From Caminibacter pacificus (GTDB lineage: Bacteria; Campylobacterota; Campylobacteria; Campylobacterales; Nautiliaceae): DNA of 64,000 nucleotides. Below the pieces are notes generated by a model that saw only the letters and a program-made list of their open reading frames with translations, was not told the DNA's origin and did not search any database. Positions within the stretch are counted from its first letter, which is position 1; each line of letters starts with the position of its first letter. Positions 8,755 through 19,632 of this stretch are shown one piece after another. The position numbers and the translations under genes are program-made. The DNA lies in the NCBI RefSeq assembly GCF_003752135.1, contig NZ_RJVK01000001.1, positions 558,001-622,000 of the forward strand, written 5' to 3'.

Positions 8755-9966
8755 AGCCGATACCCCGAATTTGCTTCTTATTTTAAAAATCGCTTCGTTT
8801 AGATTTTGAAGTTTCAAATCTTTTTCGTAATCGAAAAGATTACTCTCTCTTTTAAATTTCGAAACGGCAAGAGACAATGAAATAACTCCCATCTCTTTTT
8901 CATCGGCTCTGTAAAAAAGAGTAGTCATAATCTCTTTTAACAAAAGCTCGTTAAAGAGTCTGTGAATCCTAACGTGAGCTTTTGAAGAGGTTTTGTCTTT
9001 ATATTTGATTTTCAGATAATAAAAAGTCGGATTAAGTTTGTATTTCAGCACCAAAAACGAAAGATACCTACACAAAACATGCACCCTTCTTACAAGCTCC
9101 CTTCTGTCATACACTACATCAAAACGCCTTGAAATTCCTATGCTTTTTCTAACTTCTCTCTCTTTTACCTCTTCGTTATCTATACCGCATACCCTTTTAT
9201 AAAGCTCAACCCCCGGTTTCCCCCAAGAATAAAAATATTCCCTGTTTTCTTTTACGTCTCCTAAAGTTAAAATCCCTCTTTCTTTTAGTCTTTTTTCTAT
9301 TCTTCTGCCGATTCCCGGGAATTTCTCGATAGGAATGTCTTTTATAAACTCATCCACCTCTTCCACCATAAAAACGCCGTTAGGTTTTGCAAAAGAGGTG
9401 GCGAGTTTCGCAGTCCATTTGCTTTTTGCGATACCTATCGAAATAGGAAGCGAAAACTTCTCCCAAATCTCATCTTTTAAGTCCTTACAAAACAAAAAAG
9501 CGTCCCTATCATCCACCCACCCCTCCAAATCTCCGAAAAACTCGTCGATACTAAACTGCTCGACAAACGGAATTTTGACTTTTAAAAACTCTTTTAGTTT
9601 ATAAGAGAGCGTATGATAAAGCTTATAATCCGGCAGTAAAACGGTCAGTTTCGGATATATTTCAAGCGCTTCTTTTAAAGTGGTACCCGTTTTTATACCA
9701 AGCTCTCTTGCCTCATAACTTGAGGTAACCACTATACCTCTGATTTTGCCGTTTTCTAAAAAATAGCTTTTATCATACTCTTTTTTAGAAACTATCAAAT
9801 CCCCAGTAAACGCACCTCTGTTTAGATTCAATACTTCCGATTTGTGATTTTCGAAAATCTCTTTGTCGTTTCTTTTTACCACTACAACCGGCTTATTTAA
9901 AAGCGATTTGTCAAAAACCCTGTGAGCCGATACGAAAAACGAATCCAAATCAAGATGAATTTTCAT
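8725..9966 (-). CDS. Y-family translesion DNA polymerase (DinB/UmuC-like)
   Basis: Error-prone polymerase that copies past DNA lesions. Catalytic acidic residues are visible in HLDLDSFFVSA (residues 3-13) and EQFSIDEFFGDL (about 140-151), and the steric-gate region YEAREL is present. A helix-hairpin-helix segment (FPGIGRRIEKRLKERG) precedes the little-finger domain. About 40 extra residues lie between the first strand and the YEAREL segment. At 413 residues it is longer than typical Pol IV and close to UmuC. ATG at 9966 follows AAAGGAGGCGGG. It diverges from an S24 repressor across 87 bases carrying paired operator-like palindromes, which suggests a DNA-damage-controlled unit. UmuC or DinB assignment is open. 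Confidence 0.9.
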   Translation of the reverse strand: MKIHLDLDSFFVSAHRVFDKSLLNKPVVVVKRNDKEIFENHKSEVLNLNRGAFTGDLIVSKKEYDKSYFLENGKIRGIVVTSSYEARELGIKTGTTLKEALEIYPKLTVLLPDYKLYHTLSYKLKEFLKVKIPFVEQFSIDEFFGDLEGWVDDRDAFLFCKDLKDEIWEKFSLPISIGIAKSKWTAKLATSFAKPNGVFMVEEVDEFIKDIPIEKFPGIGRRIEKRLKERGILTLGDVKENREYFYSWGKPGVELYKRVCGIDNEEVKEREVRKSIGISRRFDVVYDRRELVRRVHVLCRYLSFLVLKYKLNPTFYYLKIKYKDKTSSKAHVRIHRLFNELLLKEIMTTLFYRADEKEMGVISLSLAVSKFKRESNLFDYEKDLKLQNLNEAIFKIRSKFGVSALMSAEEIHP

Positions 9967-9996
9967 CCCGCCTCCTTTAATTTTCTTTACAAAAAT

Positions 9997-10042
9997 ATAA
10001 CAAATTGATAAAATAAAAAATCAAAAATTAACATTTTGTTAA
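9997..10042. promoter_or_regulatory. Paired operator-like palindromes between the polymerase and the S24 repressor
   Basis: Two 15-base elements: ATAACAAATTGATAA (9997-10011) and TTAACATTTTGTTAA (10028-10042). The second is a perfect inverted repeat TTAAC-N5-GTTAA; the first is a near copy. Their starts are 31 bases apart, about three helical turns, as expected for cooperative repressor binding. The second overlaps the Shine-Dalgarno of the repressor gene. Binding by the adjacent repressor is an inference. Confidence 0.6.
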
Positions 10043-10053
10043 GGATTTAAAAA

Positions 10054-10677
10054 ATGAACTTCGAAAAAGTTATCGAAAAAATAAAAGATATAATCTCACA
10101 AGAAATAGGAAATAAAAAAGTTTTAAATAAAGACGTGGCAAAAGCTCTTGGAATAACACCAGAGCACTTATCCATCCTAAAAAAAAGAAACAAAATCCCT
10201 TATGAAGAGATTGCCTATTTTTGCGCCAAAAGAAAAATATCTATAAATTGGCTTCTTTTCGACCAAGATATAGAAACGATAGCAAACGAAACGGAAAAGT
10301 TTTCTCAAATCAGATATTTCAAAGACATAAACGCAAGTGCCGGAGGCGGGGCTATAAATTTTGATGAAGGATATGAGATTTTGTATATCGACAAAAGAAT
10401 AATAGATAAAAACTTGGATGCGATAAACGTTATAGGCGATTCAATGGAGCCGACAATTAAAGACGGAAGTATAATTTTTATAGACAGAAACGACAAAAAC
10501 ATAAGAAACGGAGGAATTTTCGTAGTCAATACTAACGCAGGGGTTTTTGTAAAAAGAGTTAATTTAAAAAGCAGCGGTGAGATTGAGCTGATATCGGATA
10601 ATAAAGCCTACCCGAGCGAAACTATAAAACCCAACGAAATCGAAATAGTGGGAAGAGTCGTTAAGATTTTCAGCTGA
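10054..10677 (+). CDS. LexA/CI-like transcriptional repressor with S24 peptidase domain
   Basis: 207 residues. The N-terminal helix-turn-helix (KDVAKALGITPEHLSILKKR, about 28-47) is of the phage-repressor type. The C-terminal half is an S24 self-cleaving peptidase: cleavage region NASAGGG (about 91-97), catalytic Ser in VIGDSMEPT (about 129) and catalytic Lys in GVFVKRV (about 168). In this family, RecA filaments formed after DNA damage trigger self-cleavage and relieve repression. It diverges from a Y-family polymerase with a matched palindrome pair between them, so it probably controls both genes. No other phage genes are nearby, so this is either a domesticated repressor or a local SOS substitute. 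Its last 8 bases overlap the next gene on the other strand. Confidence 0.88.
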   Translation: MNFEKVIEKIKDIISQEIGNKKVLNKDVAKALGITPEHLSILKKRNKIPYEEIAYFCAKRKISINWLLFDQDIETIANETEKFSQIRYFKDINASAGGGAINFDEGYEILYIDKRIIDKNLDAINVIGDSMEPTIKDGSIIFIDRNDKNIRNGGIFVVNTNAGVFVKRVNLKSSGEIELISDNKAYPSETIKPNEIEIVGRVVKIFS

Positions 10678-10981
10678 AATCTTCGTAGTTTTTAAAATCT
10701 CCTCCCACTAAGCTTTCTATAAATTCGTCAAGGTCTTTTTTGTCGCAAAGTCTTGCCGTTAAAACTTTTCCGGTATAGTTGTCGTCTTTTATCTCCCAAA
10801 ACATATAAAACTCAGGAAACCTGTTTTTAAGCTCCCTATAAGCGACTCCGTATTTGGAGTCTTTTAGAGGATTTTGCTCTAAGAAAAAGTGATTTTCATC
10901 AAGGTTTATCTTATAAAGCAGAGCTCCCGTTTTTGTTTTAACAAGCTCAAGTAGTACATTCCACTCTTTTAGGGTCTTCAA
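10670..10981 (-). CDS. Conserved hypothetical protein, 103 residues
   Basis: Soluble, mixed alpha/beta protein with no motif I recognise (it contains RFPEFYMFWEIKDD and ends SLVGGDFKNYEDFS). Translation starts at TTG 10981, which has AAAGGA seven bases upstream. The start lies 35 bases inside the end of aat, so it is coupled to the clpS-clpA-aat series, and it converges on the S24 repressor with an 8-base overlap. Overlap with aat suggests stable association with the operon, but no function can be given. Confidence 0.65.
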   Translation of the reverse strand: MKTLKEWNVLLELVKTKTGALLYKINLDENHFFLEQNPLKDSKYGVAYRELKNRFPEFYMFWEIKDDNYTGKVLTARLCDKKDLDEFIESLVGGDFKNYEDFS

Positions 10982-11660
10982 TGATAATTCCTTTTGCCGC
11001 TTTTTGGATTATAGGTATGAAATCTTTTTTGTCATATACTTTTCCGCCCATTCTGCCTAAATGTTCGCTTGGTACCTGACAATCGATATATTCGATACCC
11101 TGCTCTTTTAAAAGATTTGCAAAATATATCAAAGCAAGCTTGCTGGCATCGGGTTTGATATGAAACATACTCTCACCGCTAAAATATTTGTTAATAGCCA
11201 CTCCGTAAAATCCGCCTACAAGTTCGCCTTCGTAATAACTCTCAACAGAAATTGCGTATCCCAATCTATGAAGTTCGGTATAAGCTTTTATAAAATCCTC
11301 GTTTATCCACGTACCGCTTTCGTGTTTTCTTTTTACTTTGCTACACATTCTGATTACGTCATCAAAACGGGTATTTATTTTAAAATCCCACTTTTTACTT
11401 CTAAGTTTTTGAAGAAGTTTTTTTGTCGTTTTTACTTCATCCGTTTTTAAAAGCATCCTTTTATCAAGCACGAACCAATGAAAAAGCCCGTCTTCATCTT
11501 GATACCAAGGAAAAAATCCGTTCGAGTAACCTTCCAAAAGACGCTTAGGGTGCAAGTCGTAGCTTGCCCCTATAAAGCCGTCTTCGTAATCCTCATAAGG
11601 AGAAGGAAACTCAAAATCATCCAACAAATAAAGAGGCGGATACTCACTTACTTTTATCAT
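10947..11660 (-). CDS. aat: Leucyl/phenylalanyl-tRNA-protein transferase
   Basis: Adds Leu or Phe from aminoacyl-tRNA to proteins with N-terminal Arg or Lys, creating N-degrons for ClpS/ClpAP. Family signatures are clear: GLLA-type segment KRLLEGYSNGFFPWYQ (about 39-54), AYTELHRLGYAISVE, GGFYGVAINKYFSGESMFH (about 148-166), and a C-terminal YIDCQVPSEHLGRMGG. Length of 237 is normal. ATG at 11660 lies 17 bases inside the end of clpA, so the three N-degron genes clpS, clpA and aat are translated from one message. Confidence 0.95.
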   Translation of the reverse strand: MIKVSEYPPLYLLDDFEFPSPYEDYEDGFIGASYDLHPKRLLEGYSNGFFPWYQDEDGLFHWFVLDKRMLLKTDEVKTTKKLLQKLRSKKWDFKINTRFDDVIRMCSKVKRKHESGTWINEDFIKAYTELHRLGYAISVESYYEGELVGGFYGVAINKYFSGESMFHIKPDASKLALIYFANLLKEQGIEYIDCQVPSEHLGRMGGKVYDKKDFIPIIQKAAKGIIIEDPKRVECTT

Positions 11661-13839
11661 TCTTCTTCTTTAATACGTATTTGTTTTTTACATAATCCAC
11701 TTTTACTTCTCCTCCGCTTTTTAAATCGCCAAAGAGAATATAATCGCTCAAAGGCTCTACGATTTTCTCTTCTATCACCCTTGCAAGAGGTCTTGCTCCA
11801 AGAGACGGAGAATATCCCTCTTTTGCAAGGGCTTCTTTCGCTCTTTTTGTTAGAGTCAGTTTTACTTTTTTACTGCTTAATTTATCTTGAAGTTCGTCAA
11901 TGAACTTATCTACTATCAACAATATCGACTCTTTTGAAAGAGGCTTAAATTTTACAATCGCATCAAGCCTGTTTATAAATTCCGGAGCGAAAAATCTATG
12001 AATCGCCTCTTCTTTAAATTCCGTATGTTCTTGCATAAATCCGGGCTTATTACCTTCGCCGACCCCAAGGTTGCTCGTCATAATAAGCACAACGTTTCTA
12101 AAATCAGCAATTCTACCCTCATTATCGGTCAAAGTCGCATTATCCATTATTTGCAACAATATCTGAACGATATCCGGATGAGCTTTTTCTATCTCATCCA
12201 AAAGCAATACGGTATGAGGTTGTTTTCTAATAGCTTCCGTTAAAAGTCCTCCTTTTTCGTATCCAACGTATCCGGGAGGCGAACCTATAAGTTTTGCAAC
12301 CGAATGTTTTTCTTGGTATTCGCTCATATCGAATCTTAAGAAATTGATTCCCAAAATAGTTGCAAGCTGTTTTGCGATTTCAGTCTTACCAACACCCGTA
12401 GGACCTACGAAAAGAAAACTTCCTATAGGTTTATTGTCTCTTGTAAGTCCCGCTTTTTTTCTTTTGATAACTTTCACAAGCTCTTTTATCGCCTCATCTT
12501 GTCCGAAAACTTTGGCTTTTAAGTTTTCTTCCAAGTGTCTTAGTTTTTCCACCTCGTTTTGAGATGCCGATTCTTTAGGAATATTCGCGATTTTCGCTAC
12601 GATGTTTTCGATATCGCTTTTTGTTATTAGTTTTTTGCCTCTTAGTTTATATTTCGCTCCCGCTTCGTCAATTAAGTCGATTGCACTATCAGGCAAGAAT
12701 TTTTCTCTTAAATACTTTTTAGCAAGTACCGCTGCGCTTTTTATCGCTTCTTTTGAATATCTTACTCCGTGAAACTCTTCGTATTTAGGTTTTAAGCCTT
12801 CTAAAATCTTAATAGTATCTTCTATACTCGGCTCTTTAATGTCTATTTTTTGAAATCTTCTATTTAGAGCCTTATCTTTTTCGAAATGATTTTTATACTC
12901 TTCATACGTTGTAGCGCCTATACATCTGATTTCGCCTCTTGCAAGCGCCGGTTTTAGTAAATTTGCTACGTCCATTTTACTATCTCCGGCAGCACCAGCA
13001 CCTACAATCATATGAATTTCATCGATAAACAAAATAGGCTCTTTTTCTTTTTTCAGCTCTTGTAAAATAGCTTTCATTCTTTTTTCGAATTCACCCCTAT
13101 ATTTCGTACCGGCAATCAAACTTCCCATATCAAGAGAATAGATTTTTTTGCCTTTTAATACATCAGGCACGTCACCGGTAGCTATTTTTTTGGCAAGCCC
13201 TTCTACCACGGCCGTTTTACCGACACCCGGCTCTCCTACAAGTACCGGATTGTTTTTCTTTCTTCTTGCAAGGACTTGCATAACCCTATCGATTTCCGAT
13301 TCTCTTCCGATAACGTCGTCAAACTCTTTTGCTATCGATGTTAGTTCGGTTGCGTACTCATCAAGTACGCTTTTTTCTTTTTTCTCGGAATTGAGTTTTT
13401 TTATCTCGTCTTCGATATCTTGAATTTCGGTTACGTATTCAACGATTTCGACTTTTTCTATACCGAATTCTCTTAAAAGTTGAGAAGCGTAGCTTGTCTC
13501 GTCTTCAAGCAACGCTATAAAAAAGTCGATTTCATCGGCATAAGGTTTTTTGATACCTTCGATATGTTTAAACATTCTATCTGTAGCTTTATGAAAAGCC
13601 AAAGTTTCGGTAGGCATAGTGCTTCCCGAAACTTTTTCGATGTATCTGTCAAGATAATAATCAAGTCCCCTTCTTATATAATCGATATCAACGCCCACGT
13701 CTTCTAAGATAGAGCGGACGTTTTTGTTTTTTAGCAAAACGTAGAATGCATGGTCTATTGTGATATATTCGTTTTTTCTACGTTTCGCTTCTTGGATTAT
13801 TTCATTTAATATATTTCTTAAAGTTTCAGTTATTTGCAT
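11644..13839 (-). CDS. clpA: ATP-dependent Clp protease ATP-binding subunit ClpA
   Basis: AAA+ unfoldase that feeds substrates to ClpP, with ClpS as adaptor. The 731 residues hold an N-terminal Clp repeat domain (to about 140), a first AAA module with Walker A VGEPGVGKTA and Walker B ILFIDEIHMIVGAG, and a second with Walker A FVGPTGVGKTE and Walker B VLLLDEIEKAHPD. There is no ClpB middle coiled coil, which separates it from the disaggregase. The ATG at 13839 directly follows the clpS stop; its ribosome site GAGGAGG is inside the last clpS codons. It overlaps aat by 17 bases. A ClpP-docking IGL-type loop is not obvious to me, so ClpP interaction is inferred from family. Confidence 0.95.
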   Translation of the reverse strand: MQITETLRNILNEIIQEAKRRKNEYITIDHAFYVLLKNKNVRSILEDVGVDIDYIRRGLDYYLDRYIEKVSGSTMPTETLAFHKATDRMFKHIEGIKKPYADEIDFFIALLEDETSYASQLLREFGIEKVEIVEYVTEIQDIEDEIKKLNSEKKEKSVLDEYATELTSIAKEFDDVIGRESEIDRVMQVLARRKKNNPVLVGEPGVGKTAVVEGLAKKIATGDVPDVLKGKKIYSLDMGSLIAGTKYRGEFEKRMKAILQELKKEKEPILFIDEIHMIVGAGAAGDSKMDVANLLKPALARGEIRCIGATTYEEYKNHFEKDKALNRRFQKIDIKEPSIEDTIKILEGLKPKYEEFHGVRYSKEAIKSAAVLAKKYLREKFLPDSAIDLIDEAGAKYKLRGKKLITKSDIENIVAKIANIPKESASQNEVEKLRHLEENLKAKVFGQDEAIKELVKVIKRKKAGLTRDNKPIGSFLFVGPTGVGKTEIAKQLATILGINFLRFDMSEYQEKHSVAKLIGSPPGYVGYEKGGLLTEAIRKQPHTVLLLDEIEKAHPDIVQILLQIMDNATLTDNEGRIADFRNVVLIMTSNLGVGEGNKPGFMQEHTEFKEEAIHRFFAPEFINRLDAIVKFKPLSKESILLIVDKFIDELQDKLSSKKVKLTLTKRAKEALAKEGYSPSLGARPLARVIEEKIVEPLSDYILFGDLKSGGEVKVDYVKNKYVLKKKNDKSK

Positions 13840-16248
<2,409 letters not shown>

Positions 16249-16252
16249 TTTT

Positions 16253-16273
16253 ATTTAGTTAGTTTGACTAAAT
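16253..16273. promoter_or_regulatory. Inverted repeat ATTTAGT-N7-ACTAAAT between ligA and the diguanylate cyclase gene
   Basis: Seven-base arms ATTTAGT (16253-16259) and ACTAAAT (16267-16273) flank a 7-base spacer. It sits just upstream of the ligA -35 box and about 55 bases before the -10 box of the divergent gene, a reasonable place for an operator. The arms are AT-rich, so chance is possible. Confidence 0.35.
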
Positions 16274-16328
16274 GATTAAATTTATTATTTTTTTGTTAAT
16301 TTTTCTAGAAAAAAATTTTTTTTTGTAT

Positions 16329-16334
16329 TATAAT
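16329..16334 (+). promoter_or_regulatory. -10 element of the sensor diguanylate cyclase operon
   Basis: TATAAT at 16329-16334, about 28 bases before the ATG at 16363. Initiation near 16341 would fall at the first in-frame ATG (16342), which supports the second ATG as the true start. No clear -35 box in the T-rich DNA upstream. Confidence 0.5.
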
Positions 16335-16362
16335 GAGATAAATGATTAAAAATGGGAGTTTG

Positions 16363-17742
16363 ATGAAGGTTATATGGTCTATCGTAATAGCTGTGGTGAG
16401 TCTATTTGCTCAAGTAGATTTGACACCAAACGAAAAGTTGTTTATTAAAAATCACCTTTTTCATTGTGTCGTAACGCCTAATTGGGCGCCTTTTAATATG
16501 CTAAAAGACGACAAAATAGAAGGTATTGCGATAGATTATTGGAAACTCATAAAACACAAACTGAATCTAAAATCAAACTGCAAAATTTTACCCTCTTGGA
16601 CGCTTGTTTTAGAAGATATCAAAAATAAAAATTCCGACATCGTTCCGGCTACGGCAAAAACGCCTCAAAAGCAAAATTTCGCACTATTTACAAAACCTTA
16701 TGCCACATATCCTATCGTAATCGCCACAAGAAACAATATAGGATTCATAAACAGCATGGCGCAACTCGAAAACAAAAAAATAGTAGTCGGAAAAAACTAT
16801 TCCGCCGCGGAAATATTAAAAAAACATTTTCCGAATTTGAATATTATAGAAGTAAAAGATATCAAAACAGCTCTTGATTATGTAAGCAGAGGAAAAGCTT
16901 TTGCCGCAATAGACAATTTACCGGTAATAGCTTATAACATCAACAAATATCAATTCGCAAACTTAAAAATTTCAGGAAAAACTCCTTTTGATTTTAAAGT
17001 GAGATTTATGGTCAGAAACGACTATCCCCTGCTTGTAAGCGCTATAAATAAAGCGATAGATTCAATTACTCCGGAAGAAAAAGAGAGAATATTTAAAAAA
17101 TGGGTTTATGTAGTATATCAAACGGGAATAGACACCAAAAAACTTTTAACTATCGCTTTTATAGCTATCGGACTTATTTTGATTTTAATTGCGCTTGTTA
17201 TTTATCAATTTTTCGAAATCAAAAAAAGAAGAAAATTCGAAACCCAACTTATAAAAACGGCGACCATCGACTCCCTAACCGGTATTTTTAATCGAAAACA
17301 TATCGATTATATGCTACAAAAAGAGGTCGAAGAAGCCAAAAGATACGCCAATCCTCTTAGTATCATCTTTTGCGATATCGACCATTTTAAAGATATTAAC
17401 GACAAATTCGGCCATAAAGTAGGAGATATCGTCCTTGAAGAACTTGCGAGAATTATGAAACAAAATATTAGAAAATCCGATATAATCGGGCGCTGGGGAG
17501 GAGAAGAGTTTTTGATTATTCTACCTCACACTCCTCTAAACGAAGCGTTAAGAGTAGCCGAAAAATTACAAAGTGCGATAAGAAACTACGAATTTCCGAA
17601 AATCGGAAAAATAACCTGTTCGTTCGGAGTTACCGAATTCAAAAGCGAAGATTCGATTTATAGACTTATGATAAGAGTGGACCAAGCTTTATATGAAGCG
17701 AAAAACACCGGAAGAGACAAAATAGTAGTAAAAAAGGACTGA
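16363..17742 (+). CDS. Diguanylate cyclase with periplasmic solute-binding sensor domain
   Basis: Membrane protein that probably makes cyclic di-GMP in response to a small ligand. After a signal peptide (MKVIWSIVIAVVSLFA) comes a family-3 solute-binding domain of about 220 residues (NWAPFNMLKDDKIEGIAIDY, then DIVPATAKTP), a transmembrane helix (LLTIAFIAIGLILILIALVI), and a GGDEF domain. The catalytic loop is RWGGEEFLI and an intact inhibitory I-site RKSD lies five residues before it, so product feedback is expected. Start at ATG 16363 is chosen for the Shine-Dalgarno GGGAG; ATG at 16342 would put seven residues before the signal peptide. The binding domain resembles amino-acid receptors, as in the ABC transporter at 28 kb. 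A lipoprotein gene follows after one base. Confidence 0.9.
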   Translation: MKVIWSIVIAVVSLFAQVDLTPNEKLFIKNHLFHCVVTPNWAPFNMLKDDKIEGIAIDYWKLIKHKLNLKSNCKILPSWTLVLEDIKNKNSDIVPATAKTPQKQNFALFTKPYATYPIVIATRNNIGFINSMAQLENKKIVVGKNYSAAEILKKHFPNLNIIEVKDIKTALDYVSRGKAFAAIDNLPVIAYNINKYQFANLKISGKTPFDFKVRFMVRNDYPLLVSAINKAIDSITPEEKERIFKKWVYVVYQTGIDTKKLLTIAFIAIGLILILIALVIYQFFEIKKRRKFETQLIKTATIDSLTGIFNRKHIDYMLQKEVEEAKRYANPLSIIFCDIDHFKDINDKFGHKVGDIVLEELARIMKQNIRKSDIIGRWGGEEFLIILPHTPLNEALRVAEKLQSAIRNYEFPKIGKITCSFGVTEFKSEDSIYRLMIRVDQALYEAKNTGRDKIVVKKD

Positions 17743-17743
17743 A

Positions 17744-18085
17744 ATGAAAAAATTGTTAATAGTTCCATTGGCTCTAAGCGCCTTATTTTTAGGATGTACG
17801 CAAGAGCAACAAAACAAACTCGGAAGAACTATCCAAAACTATACCGGAGTAAACGGAGTTGTGGACATTTATAGCGGCGGCAAGCTTGTTATGAGATTTT
17901 TGAAAGTAGACAAACTCACTACGGCTCACGGAACGGATGATAATAAACCTCGTCCTTATAGATTTGCTTACGGATATATCGATAAAAATTTCAACTACAA
18001 AGTAGACCCTGATGAAAAGAAAAAGGTCTATTTCGAAGTAACCAACTACGAAACTTATATTTTTTATGAAAATCCTCTGCCATGA
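17744..18085 (+). CDS. Small lipoprotein
   Basis: 113 residues with a lipoprotein signal peptide: MKKLLIVPLALSALFLGC, where the last Cys would be lipidated. The mature part has no recognised domain; it includes NGVVDIYSGGKLVMRFLKVDK and a charged YIDKNFNYKVDPDEKK segment, suggesting a small beta-rich domain. It begins one base after the diguanylate cyclase stop and overlaps the esterase gene by four bases, so the three are co-expressed. Whether it serves the sensor is unknown. Confidence 0.8.
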   Translation: MKKLLIVPLALSALFLGCTQEQQNKLGRTIQNYTGVNGVVDIYSGGKLVMRFLKVDKLTTAHGTDDNKPRPYRFAYGYIDKNFNYKVDPDEKKKVYFEVTNYETYIFYENPLP

Positions 18086-18621
18086 TTGTATATATTCACG
18101 GATTCGCAAGCTGTGCAAAAAGCAACAAAACCAAAATCTTAAGAGATTATTTCGGGGATTTGGTCGCAATAAACCTGCCTCCCTCCCCTCTTGAAGCGAT
18201 AGAGAAACTAAAAGAGTATGCAAAACCTGGTAATCTTCTTATTGGTAGTTCTCTTGGAGGATATTATGCAATGCACTTGGCCGAAAAATACGGCCTAAAA
18301 GCTGTATTAATCAACCCGTCCTTAAAACCTTATAAAACCCTAAAACCTTACATCGGCACCCAATACAGATATTGCGACAACACTCCTTTTAAATGGAAAA
18401 AGAGCTATTTAAAAGAATTAAAAAAACTTAAAACAAAACCAAAAAGAGGAAAATATTTGGTACTTTTGCAAAGCGGTGACGAAATTTTAAACTATAAAAA
18501 AGCTCTTAAAAAATTCAAAAACCTGCCAAACGCAAAAGTTGTAGTAGAATACGGAGGCAATCACAGATTTGAAAATCTAAACGACTACCTCTCAATGATA
18601 GAAAACTTCAAAAACTCATAA
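18082..18621 (+). CDS. YqiA/UPF0227-family alpha/beta-hydrolase (esterase)
   Basis: Small alpha/beta-hydrolase. It starts MIVYIHGFASCAKSNK (oxyanion-region HGF) and has the nucleophile elbow IGSSLGGYYAMHLAEKYG with Ser at about residue 58. A late Asp (LQSGDEIL) and a His (GGNHRFENL) complete a plausible triad. The pattern matches the YqiA family, whose E. coli member hydrolyses short acyl esters. ATG overlaps the lipoprotein stop by four bases. The gene's last bases overlap the end of the opposing GNAT gene. Confidence 0.85.
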   Translation: MIVYIHGFASCAKSNKTKILRDYFGDLVAINLPPSPLEAIEKLKEYAKPGNLLIGSSLGGYYAMHLAEKYGLKAVLINPSLKPYKTLKPYIGTQYRYCDNTPFKWKKSYLKELKKLKTKPKRGKYLVLLQSGDEILNYKKALKKFKNLPNAKVVVEYGGNHRFENLNDYLSMIENFKNS

Positions 18622-19632
18622 TCTCGCCACTCTTTTTTTATCTCTTATAACGAATTTACTTAAAAATTTACAATAATCGCTAAAACATACGTTTAATCTC
18701 TCCTCGACGTTGTGGGTATTTTCGTATTGTAGTCTTAAATAATCAAATCCGTTGTATCTATAAAACAAAACACCGCTGTAAAAAAATCTTTTTTTGTTTA
18801 AAAACTCGGTAATTTCTTCTATTTCGGGAGTGTGGAGGTTGATATCGGCATATACCATTTCTCCTCTGAGTTTCGCTTTTGTAAAGAGAGTGTTGAATCT
18901 GTTTTCGAAGTTTTTAATTTTTCCGTCAATTATGATACCTGAGAGTTTTAAAAGTCTGTTTTCCCAAAGTTTTAGGGACTTTTTAATAGGTCTGATTGCG
19001 GCTTTTGAGATTGGAAGGGATGCTTTTTTATACCTATCAAGTATCAATTTTCTATAAATTTTCGGAGTATATAAAGAGCGTTTTTGACGATTAAAAATCT
19101 TATAGCCTACAAGCGTGCCGGAGCGTTTTTCGAATTTAATATCTTTTTGGGCTATCCAAGAAGCGACCTCTCCAAGCTGAAGAGCGGTTTCAATCATTCC
19201 GTGTTTTAGGTTGGCTTTTTGAGAAAAAGGATGAAACATTATAGCTTCTCCGTATATTGCACTAAGCCCGAGACTCTCGGCTTTTTTTATCAAATAATCA
19301 AACATTTTATTCATAAGTCCCCTACCTTTGTAATCGGGATGAACCACTACCGCTCCGATTTCTCCGTTATATTTGTCATTTACAGTAAGCAAAAACTGCC
19401 CCACAACCTTCCCGTCAATTTCGGCAACAATCGGATAATATTTTTTACTCTCGACCATCTCTTCCCACGTTTTATGGTCATAAAAACTTTTTTTGTAATA
19501 AGTATCGTCGTAATTCGCTCTAAAAAGCTCGACAATATCTTTCGAATCGCCCTTTTTAATATCTCTAATAATCGCATCAACCGGCTTTTTTACGATAAAA
19601 AACGGCGATGATATTCCGCTATGTCCTTTCAT
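18616..19632 (-). CDS. GNAT-family N-acetyltransferase with C-terminal extension
   Basis: 338 residues. The first 150 form a GNAT fold: VGQFLLTVNDKYNGEIGAVVVHPDYKGRGLMNKMFDYLIKKAE, where the stretch around KGRGL is the acetyl-CoA pyrophosphate loop (about 102-106). The remaining half, about 180 residues, has no motif I know and may be a second, degenerate GNAT-like domain. Substrate unknown. Its ATG at 19632 overlaps the M20 amidohydrolase stop by four bases, so the two probably act in the same process or are simply co-expressed. It converges on the esterase gene with a 6-base overlap. Confidence 0.8.
   Translation of the reverse strand: MKGHSGISSPFFIVKKPVDAIIRDIKKGDSKDIVELFRANYDDTYYKKSFYDHKTWEEMVESKKYYPIVAEIDGKVVGQFLLTVNDKYNGEIGAVVVHPDYKGRGLMNKMFDYLIKKAESLGLSAIYGEAIMFHPFSQKANLKHGMIETALQLGEVASWIAQKDIKFEKRSGTLVGYKIFNRQKRSLYTPKIYRKLILDRYKKASLPISKAAIRPIKKSLKLWENRLLKLSGIIIDGKIKNFENRFNTLFTKAKLRGEMVYADINLHTPEIEEITEFLNKKRFFYSGVLFYRYNGFDYLRLQYENTHNVEERLNVCFSDYCKFLSKFVIRDKKRVARL

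Noticed and set aside
10054-10677. Prophage remnant around the S24 repressor
   Set aside because: No integrase, structural or lysis genes are near, and the neighbours are ordinary chromosomal genes.
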